Positions 1 to 5,760 of a stretch of DNA of 9,224 bases are shown piece after piece. The stretch lies in contig CAYRMV010000125.1 of assembly GCA_964425255.1 (NCBI GenBank), positions 1-9,224 of the forward strand, in the 5' to 3' direction. Every line of letters starts with the position of its first letter. The first letter of the stretch is position 1. The position numbers and the translations under genes are program-made. This DNA comes from CAYRMV01 sp964425255. GTDB taxonomy: Bacteria > Bacteroidota > Bacteroidia > Flavobacteriales_D > Crocinitomicaceae. Under the pieces are notes generated by a model, which saw only the letters and a program-made list of their open reading frames with translations, was not told the origin of the DNA and searched no databases.

Positions 1-322
1 CATGTCACAAAATATAATTGACAACACGTCATACGCACTTGCTGCTTAATTAACGGAATGTTAATCGAGCTTAATCTAGGTGAAGCACAGTAGCCCAGAC
101 AAGTACTCTCGCAACACTTTTGTCCATCTGGTTTTGCATACGGGAGTTCATCCCGATGGAATAGTGTCGATGATGATTCTACTTCGACATGAAATTTTAG
201 AATCTAAGGGAAACAGTTGGGTGTCTTTGTCCGTCTCTTCCTCGAAAATAAATCAAAGAATAAGCATGTAGAAAGCTTGGAAACTCGTCGTTTGGACGAG
301 GGTTCAACCCCCTCCGACTCCA
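1..322 (+). ncRNA. ssrA: tmRNA (transfer-messenger RNA), 5' end outside window
   Basis: This RNA rescues stalled ribosomes by acting as an alanyl-tRNA and then as a short mRNA encoding a degradation tag; it works with SmpB. The 3' end is diagnostic: an AAGCATGTAG-type segment at 263-272, then a T arm with stem GAGGG (298-302), loop TTCAACC (303-309) and stem CCCTC (310-314), acceptor strand CGACTCC (315-321) and discriminator A322. The next bases are CAA, so CCA is not encoded and must be added enzymatically. The tag frame ends in YALAA-stop at 32-49. Hairpin 44-53/61-70 holds the tag stop codon in its stem. Two H-type pseudoknots can be drawn: 98-102/120-124 with 105-111/141-147, and 165-170/184-189 with 175-180/199-204. 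By comparison with E. coli, roughly 70 bases of the 5' end lie left of the window. Confidence 0.95.
20..49 (+). other. tmRNA tag reading frame (predicted tag DNTSYALAA)
   Basis: The frame GAC AAC ACG TCA TAC GCA CTT GCT GCT TAA encodes DNTSYALAA, the C-terminal YALAA being the classic tmRNA degron seen by ClpXP-type proteases. The resume codon is set at GAC (20-22) because the six bases before it, ATAATT, align with ATAGTC ahead of the E. coli resume codon GCA, and because the nine-residue length matches the GExNYALAA tags I recall for Bacteroidota. The frame is open to the window edge, so a longer tag cannot be excluded from sequence alone. Asp rather than Gly or Ala as first encoded residue is a departure from the common pattern. 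Confidence 0.8.
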
Positions 323-341
323 CAAACAGAAAAATAATGAG

Positions 342-375
342 AGCGAGAATGATGAAAGTCTTTCTCGCTTTTTTA
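342..375 (+). terminator. Rho-independent terminator of ssrA, possibly bidirectional
   Basis: A perfect 8-bp stem AGCGAGAA (342-349) / TTCTCGCT (362-369) with a 12-base loop is followed on the plus strand by a run of six T (369-374). On the minus strand the stem is followed by a T-rich stretch (ATTATTTTT), so it may also terminate the convergent operon whose last stop codon is at 373-375. Confidence 0.85.
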
Positions 376-639
376 TTTCCACTCTGTTTCAAAATACCGT
401 TCCAAATATATAATCGTAGATTTCCCCACTCCGTGCCACGACAGAATTTCTTTTTTGGATAGTTGCTTGACTTGATCCTCGCTTAGAATGCCTTGGGCTT
501 CAAATGCACGACGAGCGGGGGCGGATAAACCCGAAAGAAAGCCATTTTGGGGTCTTTTCTGTTGTTCACAAATCGGACAAGTGGGACACGAACTTGTTTT
601 CTCAAATACGTGTCCCGCTGGGCAGGTGCGTTTACTCAT
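373..639 (-). CDS. Small Cys-rich helix-hairpin-helix protein (RNA polymerase alpha-CTD-like)
   Basis: This is an 88-residue protein of unknown specific function. Residues 1-28 carry a probable zinc-binding knuckle: C6, H10, C18, C21 and C24 (CxxCxxC at the end). Residues 38-80 resemble the helix-hairpin-helix fold of the RNA polymerase alpha subunit C-terminal domain: an LSAPARRAF helix followed by a hairpin around HGVGKSTI. The combination suggests a small DNA-binding protein, but that is inference. The start was placed at the MSKRTCP methionine (637-639) rather than an in-frame ATG 24 bases upstream. It lies eight bases before the end of the DUF1801 gene in ATGAGTAA, consistent with translational coupling, and the extra eight residues add nothing recognisable. 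It is the last gene of the minus-strand operon. Confidence 0.8.
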   Translation of the reverse strand: MSKRTCPAGHVFEKTSSCPTCPICEQQKRPQNGFLSGLSAPARRAFEAQGILSEDQVKQLSKKEILSWHGVGKSTIIYLERYFETEWK

Positions 640-985
640 AACTTGCTTTTCTAAATTGTACAATGCGGCGAATTAATGATTCCGGCAAAGGCTGATCCAA
701 GGGAAATTGCACCGAACCCTTCCCCTGTTTGTATACCGCCATTTCGTCCTTGAATTCACTGTGACCCGTTGGTGTCGCATAAAAACCAATGTGCTTGGCG
801 TATCCGGCAAAGTACACCAGGATTTTCCCCTTGTATTTGTATGCCGGCATTTTGTAAGAAATGGTTTCCTCTACCATCGGGATTTCATCCAAAATAAAGG
901 CGCGAATTTCCTCTAATCTCTTTCTGGTCAAACCCGAAAAATCAGCAATATACGCATCTACCAAGGGGTTTTTAATTGGCTCCAT
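632..985 (-). CDS. DUF1801 / YdhG-like protein
   Basis: This 117-residue protein has the DUF1801 (YdhG/YobT) fold, related to frataxin-like proteins and sometimes annotated as an iron chaperone. Family hallmarks seen are ISYKMPAYKYKG at 42-53, HIGFY at 65-69 and the KGSVQFPLDQPLP segment at 89-101, which are the usual conserved blocks in order. The length is normal for the family. No signal peptide or membrane segment is present, so it should be cytoplasmic. It starts three bases after the stop of the SRPBCC-VOC gene and overlaps the following small HhH gene by eight bases. The biochemical role is not established: iron binding is a family suggestion, not something visible here. Confidence 0.88.
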   Translation of the reverse strand: MEPIKNPLVDAYIADFSGLTRKRLEEIRAFILDEIPMVEETISYKMPAYKYKGKILVYFAGYAKHIGFYATPTGHSEFKDEMAVYKQGKGSVQFPLDQPLPESLIRRIVQFRKASYE

Positions 986-988
986 CGA

Positions 989-1951
989 TTAAACGTTTGT
1001 GTAATTTATCATCCAATTGATTCCATAACGATCGGTAAAACTACCGAAATAAGCTCCCCAAAAGGCATCTGCTATGGGCATTTCAATTTTTCCACCAACC
1101 GAAAGTTCGTTAAATAAACGCGTCGCTTCTTCCCTAGAATCGGGTTCCAACTGAATGTGCATATTATTTCCTGGTGTGAGCGTGAATCCCATTTCTTTCG
1201 GTGCGTCAGTTCCCATCAAAATCGTGTTCCCGAGCAAAGGCAATTCTACGTGTAAAATCATCTTTTTCAATTCTTCAGCAACAGCAGGTTGTCCTTCTCC
1301 TACAGGAATATCGCCAAACCGATGAATGCCACCATTAAACTCGGTTCGGAAAACGGAACGATAAAATTCAAACACTTCTTCGGTATTGCCTGGGAAATTG
1401 ACATAAAAACTGGTTCGTGCTGCGTTGGATTTTTTGAATTTTTTCTGCAAAAGTAATTGTGCGGAAAAATACTGATCCAAATTCTCTAAAGCCGCCGTAA
1501 ATCCTTCTTTGAATCCAAATTCAACAATTTGTTGTAATTCATCCAAGGAATTATACTGAATCACGATGTCCACACGCGTTGTATTTCCCATTGAAACAAA
1601 TTGATTCGTCCAATGTGATCTTGGAAAATCAGAATTGATCTCCCCTTCTTCGTTGCAAAAAGCATCTAAAGCAGCAAAAGATTCGTGTTGAACAATCTGC
1701 TCATAATCTGCTCGACACCAATGAACTTCTTCGTTTGGACCGCACATAGCATACAACCACATTCCTCCATTCCGAAAATCCATGGTCTTTGTTTTGGTGA
1801 AATACGGTTTCGGAGCCCACCACAAATCAATCAATTCTGGAGTCGTCCAAGCTATCCAAACCAACTCTTTTTCTGCGGCAAACTCACGGCTCACCAAAAT
1901 TTGATTTTTTTCTTTGTTTACCTGAAAATCAAATAATAAACTATTTTTCAT
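989..1951 (-). CDS. SRPBCC (AHSA1-type) / VOC domain fusion protein
   Basis: This 320-residue protein joins two small-molecule-binding folds. Residues about 15-165 are an SRPBCC/AHSA1 domain: the REFAAEKELVWIAWTTPELIDLWWAP block (22-47) is the family signature, and the FGFKEGFTAALENLDQY helix (145-161) closes the domain. Residues about 178-318 are a PhnB-type VOC domain: SFYVNFPGNTEEVFEFY (181-197), MHIQLEP (264-270) and FWGAYFGSFTDRYGINWMI (297-315). There is no stop codon and no methionine between residues 122 and 230 apart from the domain interiors, so the fusion is continuous and not two mis-joined genes. In Bacteroidota these two domains are usually separate neighbouring genes. The start ATG overlaps the last 11 bases of the ArsR gene. 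Such proteins next to ArsR regulators are thought to bind or modify small hydrophobic compounds; the substrate is unknown. Confidence 0.88.
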   Translation of the reverse strand: MKNSLLFDFQVNKEKNQILVSREFAAEKELVWIAWTTPELIDLWWAPKPYFTKTKTMDFRNGGMWLYAMCGPNEEVHWCRADYEQIVQHESFAALDAFCNEEGEINSDFPRSHWTNQFVSMGNTTRVDIVIQYNSLDELQQIVEFGFKEGFTAALENLDQYFSAQLLLQKKFKKSNAARTSFYVNFPGNTEEVFEFYRSVFRTEFNGGIHRFGDIPVGEGQPAVAEELKKMILHVELPLLGNTILMGTDAPKEMGFTLTPGNNMHIQLEPDSREEATRLFNELSVGGKIEMPIADAFWGAYFGSFTDRYGINWMINYTNV

Positions 1952-2267
1952 CTTGTTTTGATTTTAATTGTGCCAACACCTGATCCAGTTGATCGAAGCG
2001 ATTTTCCCAAATCTTTCTAAACTGTTCTAACCAGTGATCAATCTCTTTCATCTTGTTGACTTCTAATTGATAATAAATTTCTCTTCCTTCTGACCGCGAT
2101 TGAATTAATTCGCATTCTGTCAAAATTTTCAAATGTTTGGATACCGCTTGTCTACTAACGTCAAAATGCTGAGCGATCGCATTCGGTGTTAATGCTTGCA
2201 AAGCGATCAGCGCGATAATTGCGCGTCTTGTCGGATCTGCAATTGCCTGAAAAACGTCTCTTCTCAT
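1941..2267 (-). CDS. ArsR-family winged-helix transcriptional regulator
   Basis: This 108-residue repressor-type protein starts with the characteristic MRRDVFQAIADPTRRAII helix. The helix-turn-helix spans about residues 29-54, with recognition helix DVSRQAVSKHLKIL (36-49). A beta wing follows around SRSEGREIYYQL (57-68). There is no ELCVCDL metal site and only one cysteine (C52), so it belongs with the metal-independent ArsR proteins that accompany SRPBCC genes. The start at 2265-2267 was chosen over an in-frame ATG 36 bases upstream because it forms a 4-base ATGA overlap with the preceding gene's stop and matches where the family begins. It probably represses its own operon through the direct repeat at 2841-2888; that link is inferred from position. 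Confidence 0.93.
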   Translation of the reverse strand: MRRDVFQAIADPTRRAIIALIALQALTPNAIAQHFDVSRQAVSKHLKILTECELIQSRSEGREIYYQLEVNKMKEIDHWLEQFRKIWENRFDQLDQVLAQLKSKQDEK

Positions 2268-2824
2268 GGCAACAATTGGTATTGCAATAAGGCGATTCCA
2301 CAATCAAACTTCTTTACATCTCTGAGATGGTACCCTTTTTTCTCGTCCAACAAATGAAAAATCGGCATACCTTTTCCCATCGCCGTTGGATTGATAAACA
2401 AATTAATTTCATCAATCAAATTTTCTTTTAACAAAGAAGCAACAAACGAACTTCCACCATACACGATGATCTCTCCACCTTGTTTGGATTTGATTTTATC
2501 GATGTTTTCTTTCAAATCACCTGAAACTAAGTCAACATTCTCCCATTCGTGTTCAGTCATAGAATTTGAAAAAACAAATCGCTTGGAAAGGTTGAATTTA
2601 TCCAACGTTTCTTGATCAACTCCTTCAGGACTACTTGCCCAATATGGAATAAAACCCATTGCTAAATTTTTTCCAAATACAATAGTATCAACAGGTTTTG
2701 TCAAATCAGTCACATGTTGGTCTAAATCTGCCGACCAGGGCATAGTTACGAAATCCATCTCACCATTCGGTCCTCCCACAAACCCATCGATACTCACTTG
2801 CATTTGTAATTTTAATTTTCTCAT
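2264..2824 (-). CDS. Dihydrofolate reductase family protein (RibD C-terminal fold)
   Basis: This 186-residue protein has the DHFR/RibD-C fold found in YyaP/YwjB-type proteins. SIDGFVGGPNGEMDF (11-25) is the conserved N-terminal block, VFGK (49-52) and YGGSS (122-126) sit where the family contacts the nicotinamide cofactor, and INPTAMGKGMPIF (144-156) is the C-terminal block. The architecture predicts an NAD(P)H-dependent reductase in the cytoplasm, but not a biosynthetic folate enzyme; the substrate is unknown. It is the first gene of the minus-strand operon, starts 25 bases downstream of the -7 element described at 2856-2863, and its TGA stop overlaps the ArsR start codon. This normal use of TGA as stop matters for interpreting the in-frame TGA at 5555-5557. 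Confidence 0.9.
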   Translation of the reverse strand: MRKLKLQMQVSIDGFVGGPNGEMDFVTMPWSADLDQHVTDLTKPVDTIVFGKNLAMGFIPYWASSPEGVDQETLDKFNLSKRFVFSNSMTEHEWENVDLVSGDLKENIDKIKSKQGGEIIVYGGSSFVASLLKENLIDEINLFINPTAMGKGMPIFHLLDEKKGYHLRDVKKFDCGIALLQYQLLP

Positions 2825-2840
2825 CCTAAAACTTTTTTAT

Positions 2841-2888
2841 GAAACCAATTAGTTGCAAATATAGAATGAGAAACCAATCGATTGCAAA
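2841..2888. repeat. Imperfect 19-bp direct repeat, candidate ArsR operator
   Basis: Copy one is GAAACCAATTAGTTGCAAA (2841-2859) and copy two is GAAACCAATCGATTGCAAA (2870-2888); they agree at 16 of 19 positions and start 29 bases apart. Each has a near-palindromic core CAA-N4-TTG, perfect in copy two (CAATCGATTG). Copy two covers the -33 element and copy one overlaps the -7 element and the predicted start point. Dyad cores over a promoter are what a dimeric ArsR repressor would need; binding itself is inference. Confidence 0.7.
2856..2888 (-). promoter_or_regulatory. Bacteroidota-type promoter of the DHFR-ArsR operon
   Basis: Read on the minus strand, the -7 element TATATTTG (2863-2856) matches the Bacteroidota consensus TAnnTTTG exactly. 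A -33 element TTTG (2888-2885) lies 21 bases upstream, inside the usual spacer range. The expected transcription start is about 2849, giving a leader of roughly 25 bases before the ATG at 2824. Both elements are embedded in the two copies of the direct repeat at 2841-2888. Confidence 0.75.
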
Positions 2889-2945
2889 AAGTAAGAAAAA
2901 AAGTGTTAAGAAAGGGAAAAAAGGAGAAATTAGATGGAAATAACG

Positions 2946-2953
2946 TAATTTTG
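2946..2953 (+). promoter_or_regulatory. Probable -7 element of mnmA
   Basis: TAATTTTG matches the Bacteroidota -7 consensus TAnnTTTG. It predicts transcription from about 2959 and a leader of about 60 bases before mnmA. The purine-rich sequence upstream has no clear TTG at the -33 distance, so the call rests on one element. If transcription starts here, the in-frame ATG at 2953 cannot be the translation start. Confidence 0.5.
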
Positions 2954-3021
2954 TGTTTTCATTGTTAACAACAAAGATTTCAAACAAAACATACACCGCA
3001 AAAGCAAGTAACAATCAACAA

Positions 3022-4197
3022 ATGAAACGAGTAGTAGTAGGATTATCAGGAGGAGTAGATTCAAGTGTAACAGCATATTTACTACAGCAACAAGGCTATG
3101 AAGTGATTGGAATGTTCATGCGCAATTGGCACGACGAAACAGTAACTTTATCAAACGATTGCCCTTGGATTGATGATTCAAATGATGCTTTGTTAATCGC
3201 CAATCAACTCGGAATTCCATTTCAAGTAATTGATTTAAGTAAAGAATACAAAGAACGTATTGTTGATTACATGTTCAATGAATACGAGCAAGGTCGCACG
3301 CCCAATCCGGATGTTTTGTGCAACCGCGAGATTAAGTTTGATGTATTTCTAAAAGCAGCTGAAAATCTCGGAGCAGACTTTGTGGCAACGGGGCATTACT
3401 GCCGTAAAATAGAGCATGCTGACGGTACTTTTGGACTTTTAGCAGGAAAAGATCCAAGCAAAGATCAATCTTACTTTTTGTGTCAATTGAGTCAAGATCA
3501 ATTAGCGAAAGCCTTGTTTCCAATTGGAGAATATCTCAAATCAGAAGTAAGAGAAATTGCCAAAGAAGCTGGATTAATCACAGCGGAAAAGAAAGATTCA
3601 CAAGGATTATGTTTTGTTGGTAAAATCAGCTTACCGACCTTTTTACAACAGCAATTACAACCAAAAAAAGGAAAAGTAATTGAAATCCCAGCGAACAATC
3701 AACAATTGGTTTCTTATCATTCATTGGCACCGACTGAAGATAATTTAGACGAATTAGTGAAACCGTTTACATTTACTGAATCCGACGGAATTCCAGTCGC
3801 AGAGCATCAAGGTGCACATTATTACACCATTGGACAACGCAAAGGTTTGCAAGTTGGAGGACGACCTCTACCCTCTTTTGTGATTCAAATTGATACGAAT
3901 TCGAACTTGGTTTTTACAGGTCAAGCAGATGATCATCCTGCTTTGAATCGGTGGGCACTTCATATTCAACCAAACGAAATTCATTGGGTTAATCCCAACC
4001 ATGAAATGAAAATAGGAGAAAGCAAACGCTACGATGTTCGTATTCGATATCGCCAAAAATTGCGTCCTGCAACACTTATCCGACGAGAAGAAGGCATGTT
4101 TCTTTTGTTTGATTCGCTCGAACGAGGTATTACACCCGGACAATTTGCAGCTTGGTATGCAAATGATGAATTAATTGGTTCTGGAGTGATCGCGTAA
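3022..4197 (+). CDS. mnmA: tRNA-specific 2-thiouridylase MnmA
   Basis: MnmA uses ATP and a persulfide donor to convert U34 of tRNA-Lys, -Glu and -Gln to 2-thiouridine in the cytoplasm. The 391-residue protein has the PP-loop SGGVDS at 9-14, the NPDVLCN motif with catalytic C100, ATGHYCR (122-128), KDQSYFLCQLSQDQL (147-161), GLCFVGK with the second catalytic C197, and the HYYTIGQRKGL block at the start of the C-terminal domains. Length and motif order are normal, so the gene is intact. The start at 3022 gives MKRVVVGLSGG, where family members begin. An in-frame ATG at 2953 would add 23 residues with no family counterpart and lies on the probable -7 element. It is transcribed divergently from the ArsR operon. 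No strong terminator is visible in the AT-rich 4198-4378 gap. Confidence 0.97.
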   Translation: MKRVVVGLSGGVDSSVTAYLLQQQGYEVIGMFMRNWHDETVTLSNDCPWIDDSNDALLIANQLGIPFQVIDLSKEYKERIVDYMFNEYEQGRTPNPDVLCNREIKFDVFLKAAENLGADFVATGHYCRKIEHADGTFGLLAGKDPSKDQSYFLCQLSQDQLAKALFPIGEYLKSEVREIAKEAGLITAEKKDSQGLCFVGKISLPTFLQQQLQPKKGKVIEIPANNQQLVSYHSLAPTEDNLDELVKPFTFTESDGIPVAEHQGAHYYTIGQRKGLQVGGRPLPSFVIQIDTNSNLVFTGQADDHPALNRWALHIQPNEIHWVNPNHEMKIGESKRYDVRIRYRQKLRPATLIRREEGMFLLFDSLERGITPGQFAAWYANDELIGSGVIA

Positions 4198-4378
4198 GAT
4201 CAATTTTAATTAATAGCATAGTAAACCATCTAACATTTATTTGGAAGTAAAAAGAGCACATTTTTTTAATGTTACTACTGAAAAAACACGAGTCCATTCT
4301 TAAGTCAAACGAAGATTAACATCTTCATATTCAATTTAAAATTACTATACTTGCGACTAAATATTAAATGTAGATTCA

Positions 4379-5254
4379 TTGAAATCACTTGTATTTCTTC
4401 TCGTTGCTTATAGTTATTTTGTTCCAATTCAAGCACAAAATCATTTCACTTTTCCATCCAAAAACGACAGTTTGGTTCGCCATTTTTATTATACTCTTTC
4501 TTTCGATACACTTCTTCAACAGGCTACTTGGGTTTCATACACTTTACTTCCTTATGATGGAGAAATAGAAGAACGAGCGAAATCTTTCAAAGTTGATCCT
4601 TTATTGACGAAATGGACCAATCACGCAAAAGAATATGCCAAATCGGGATTTGATCGAGGACATTTAGCTCCCGCCGGAGATTTTACTTTTTCCGATACAG
4701 CGATGATGGAAACATTTTACTATTCCAACATGAGCCCACAATTGCCCGAATTTAACCGTGGAATATGGAAAAAAATAGAAAGTGAAATTAGGCTATTGTT
4801 GCTAGAATCAGATTCAATTTGGGTCACAACTGGTCCTTTGTGGATCTCTGATTCAATCAAAACAATGGGTAAAATCCCGATTCCGACTCATTTTTATAAA
4901 GCCGTTTGCCGATTTAAGTCCAATCAAGTTTCCACTTTTGGGTTTTTGTTACCGCACGAAGGAAGCAGTGAATCAACAACATTCTTCCAATTATCGATCG
5001 ATTTGTTAGAAGATTTTACACACATTGATTTTTTTAATTCATTACCTGTTTCATTGCAAATTACGACAGAATCCAATCCAACAACTTTTTTCCCTTTCCC
5101 AGTTGAAATCAAAGAAGAAAAATCTATTATAGACACAAAAGGAATCCAAGAACCGAAAGAATCCGTTCCATGTACAGGCACAACCAAAAAAGGAAATCGC
5201 TGTCTAAATAAGACAAAAAATGCAAGTGGACTTTGTCATTTGCATGAAAAATAA
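4379..5254 (+). CDS. Secreted DNA/RNA non-specific endonuclease (NUC1 family) with Cys3His tail
   Basis: This 291-residue protein begins with a probable signal peptide (MKSLVFLLVAYSYFVPIQAQ, residues 1-20), so it should act in the periplasm or outside the cell. The nuclease domain carries FDRGHLAPAGDF (91-102), whose H95 is the expected general base. It is followed by MSPQLPEFNRGIW (118-130), where N126 is the likely metal-binding Asn, and VTTGPLW (149-155). Residues 263-290 form a separate tail with C265, C275, C286 and H289, like the short Cys-His motif (DUF5763-like) found in Bacteroidota proteins, probably a zinc knuckle. The start must be non-ATG: TTG at 4379 gives a good signal peptide, and the first ATG in frame falls after the catalytic motif, near codon 109. 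A start-stop pair ATGTAG (4368-4373) lies five bases upstream. The NlpE-like gene follows after 27 bases and may be co-transcribed. Confidence 0.9.
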   Translation: MKSLVFLLVAYSYFVPIQAQNHFTFPSKNDSLVRHFYYTLSFDTLLQQATWVSYTLLPYDGEIEERAKSFKVDPLLTKWTNHAKEYAKSGFDRGHLAPAGDFTFSDTAMMETFYYSNMSPQLPEFNRGIWKKIESEIRLLLLESDSIWVTTGPLWISDSIKTMGKIPIPTHFYKAVCRFKSNQVSTFGFLLPHEGSSESTTFFQLSIDLLEDFTHIDFFNSLPVSLQITTESNPTTFFPFPVEIKEEKSIIDTKGIQEPKESVPCTGTTKKGNRCLNKTKNASGLCHLHEK

Positions 5255-5281
5255 TCGTATTTTAAATGTAAAATTCGGCTT

Positions 5282-5704
5282 ATGAAAACTTCTTTTTTAG
5301 GATTAATGACAGTCGCTTCAATCGTATTTTCTTGTAATTCAGACAATAACAAACAAAATACAATAAATCCTTCCGAACACAATGCCAAAAACACCTTAGA
5401 TGTGGATGGAAAATATGTCGGTGTTTTACCCTGTGCTGATTGTGAAGGAATCGAAACAAGTATCATTCTTTCTCCTGAAAATGCCTTCGTTTTGGAAACA
5501 AATTACCTCGGATTTGAAGATAAAAAATACCGAAAAATAAGTGGAAAATATACTTGAAATGAACTTGGAAATACAATAACACTTGAAGGAATTGATGTTC
5601 CAAATCAATATTTCGTAGGCGAAAATCAGTTATTTCATCTTGATATGGAAGGTAAAAAAATCACAGGTGATCTTGCTGAAAAGTACATTTTAAAAAAACA
5701 ATAA
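5282..5704 (+). pseudogene. NlpE-like lipoprotein gene interrupted by an in-frame TGA
   Basis: The frame reads as a 140-codon NlpE-type lipoprotein except for TGA at codon 92 (5555-5557). Residues 1-17 are a lipoprotein signal with C18 as the lipidation site. The NlpE signature GKYVGVLPCADCEGI with C51 and C54 follows, then the SPENAFVLETNYLG beta-strand region. After the stop, the same frame continues for 48 codons with family-like sequence (NELGNTITLEGIDVP, then NQYFVGENQLFHLDMEGK) and ends at TAA 5702-5704. In this family the interrupted position is commonly Trp in a GKYTWNE-like segment, so a single TGG to TGA change explains it. TGA serves as a normal stop in the window, and TGG encodes Trp elsewhere. 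The likely product is a truncated 91-residue protein. Alternatives are readthrough or a sequencing error. Confidence 0.85.
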
Positions 5705-5713
5705 TAGGGTGCT

Positions 5714-5741
5714 TTTAACCAGAAAAGCGTATATTTAACCA
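5714..5741 (+). promoter_or_regulatory. Possible promoter region of the SPFH gene
   Basis: TATATTTA (5730-5737) differs from TAnnTTTG at one position and would start transcription about 18 bases before the gene. No -33 TTTG is present at normal spacing. The octamer TTTAACCA occurs twice exactly 20 bases apart (5714-5721 and 5734-5741), which could be a regulator site or chance in AT-rich DNA. Confidence 0.3.
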
Positions 5742-5760
5742 AATTGAAAAAAATAACATC

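Noticed and set aside
80..271. Open reading frame of 63 codons inside the tmRNA
   Set aside because: It overlaps the pseudoknots of a well-supported structural RNA and resembles no protein family.
197..392. Two minus-strand frames of about 60 codons across the tmRNA 3' end
   Set aside because: They run antisense through the tRNA-like domain and terminator. A fragment resembling RRGLNPRPNDEF is the usual artefact of translating a T-arm region in reverse.
2953..3021. N-terminal extension of mnmA from an upstream in-frame ATG
   Set aside because: The 23 added residues have no counterpart in MnmA, whose proteins begin just before the PP-loop, and the ATG overlaps the probable -7 element.
3868..4143. 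91-codon minus-strand frame inside mnmA
   Set aside because: Antisense to the conserved C-terminal domains of MnmA, with no recognisable motif.
4198..4378. Terminator or promoter between mnmA and the nuclease gene
   Set aside because: Only a long-range AACATT/AATGTT pair (4232-4237, 4268-4273) and a weak TATACTTG (4346-4353) without a -33 partner are present; neither is convincing.
5555..5557. TGA as a reassigned Trp or selenocysteine codon
   Set aside because: TGA ends the DHFR-family gene normally and TGG is used for Trp throughout the window. No Cys/Sec-type residue is expected at this NlpE position and no SECIS-like hairpin stands out just after it.
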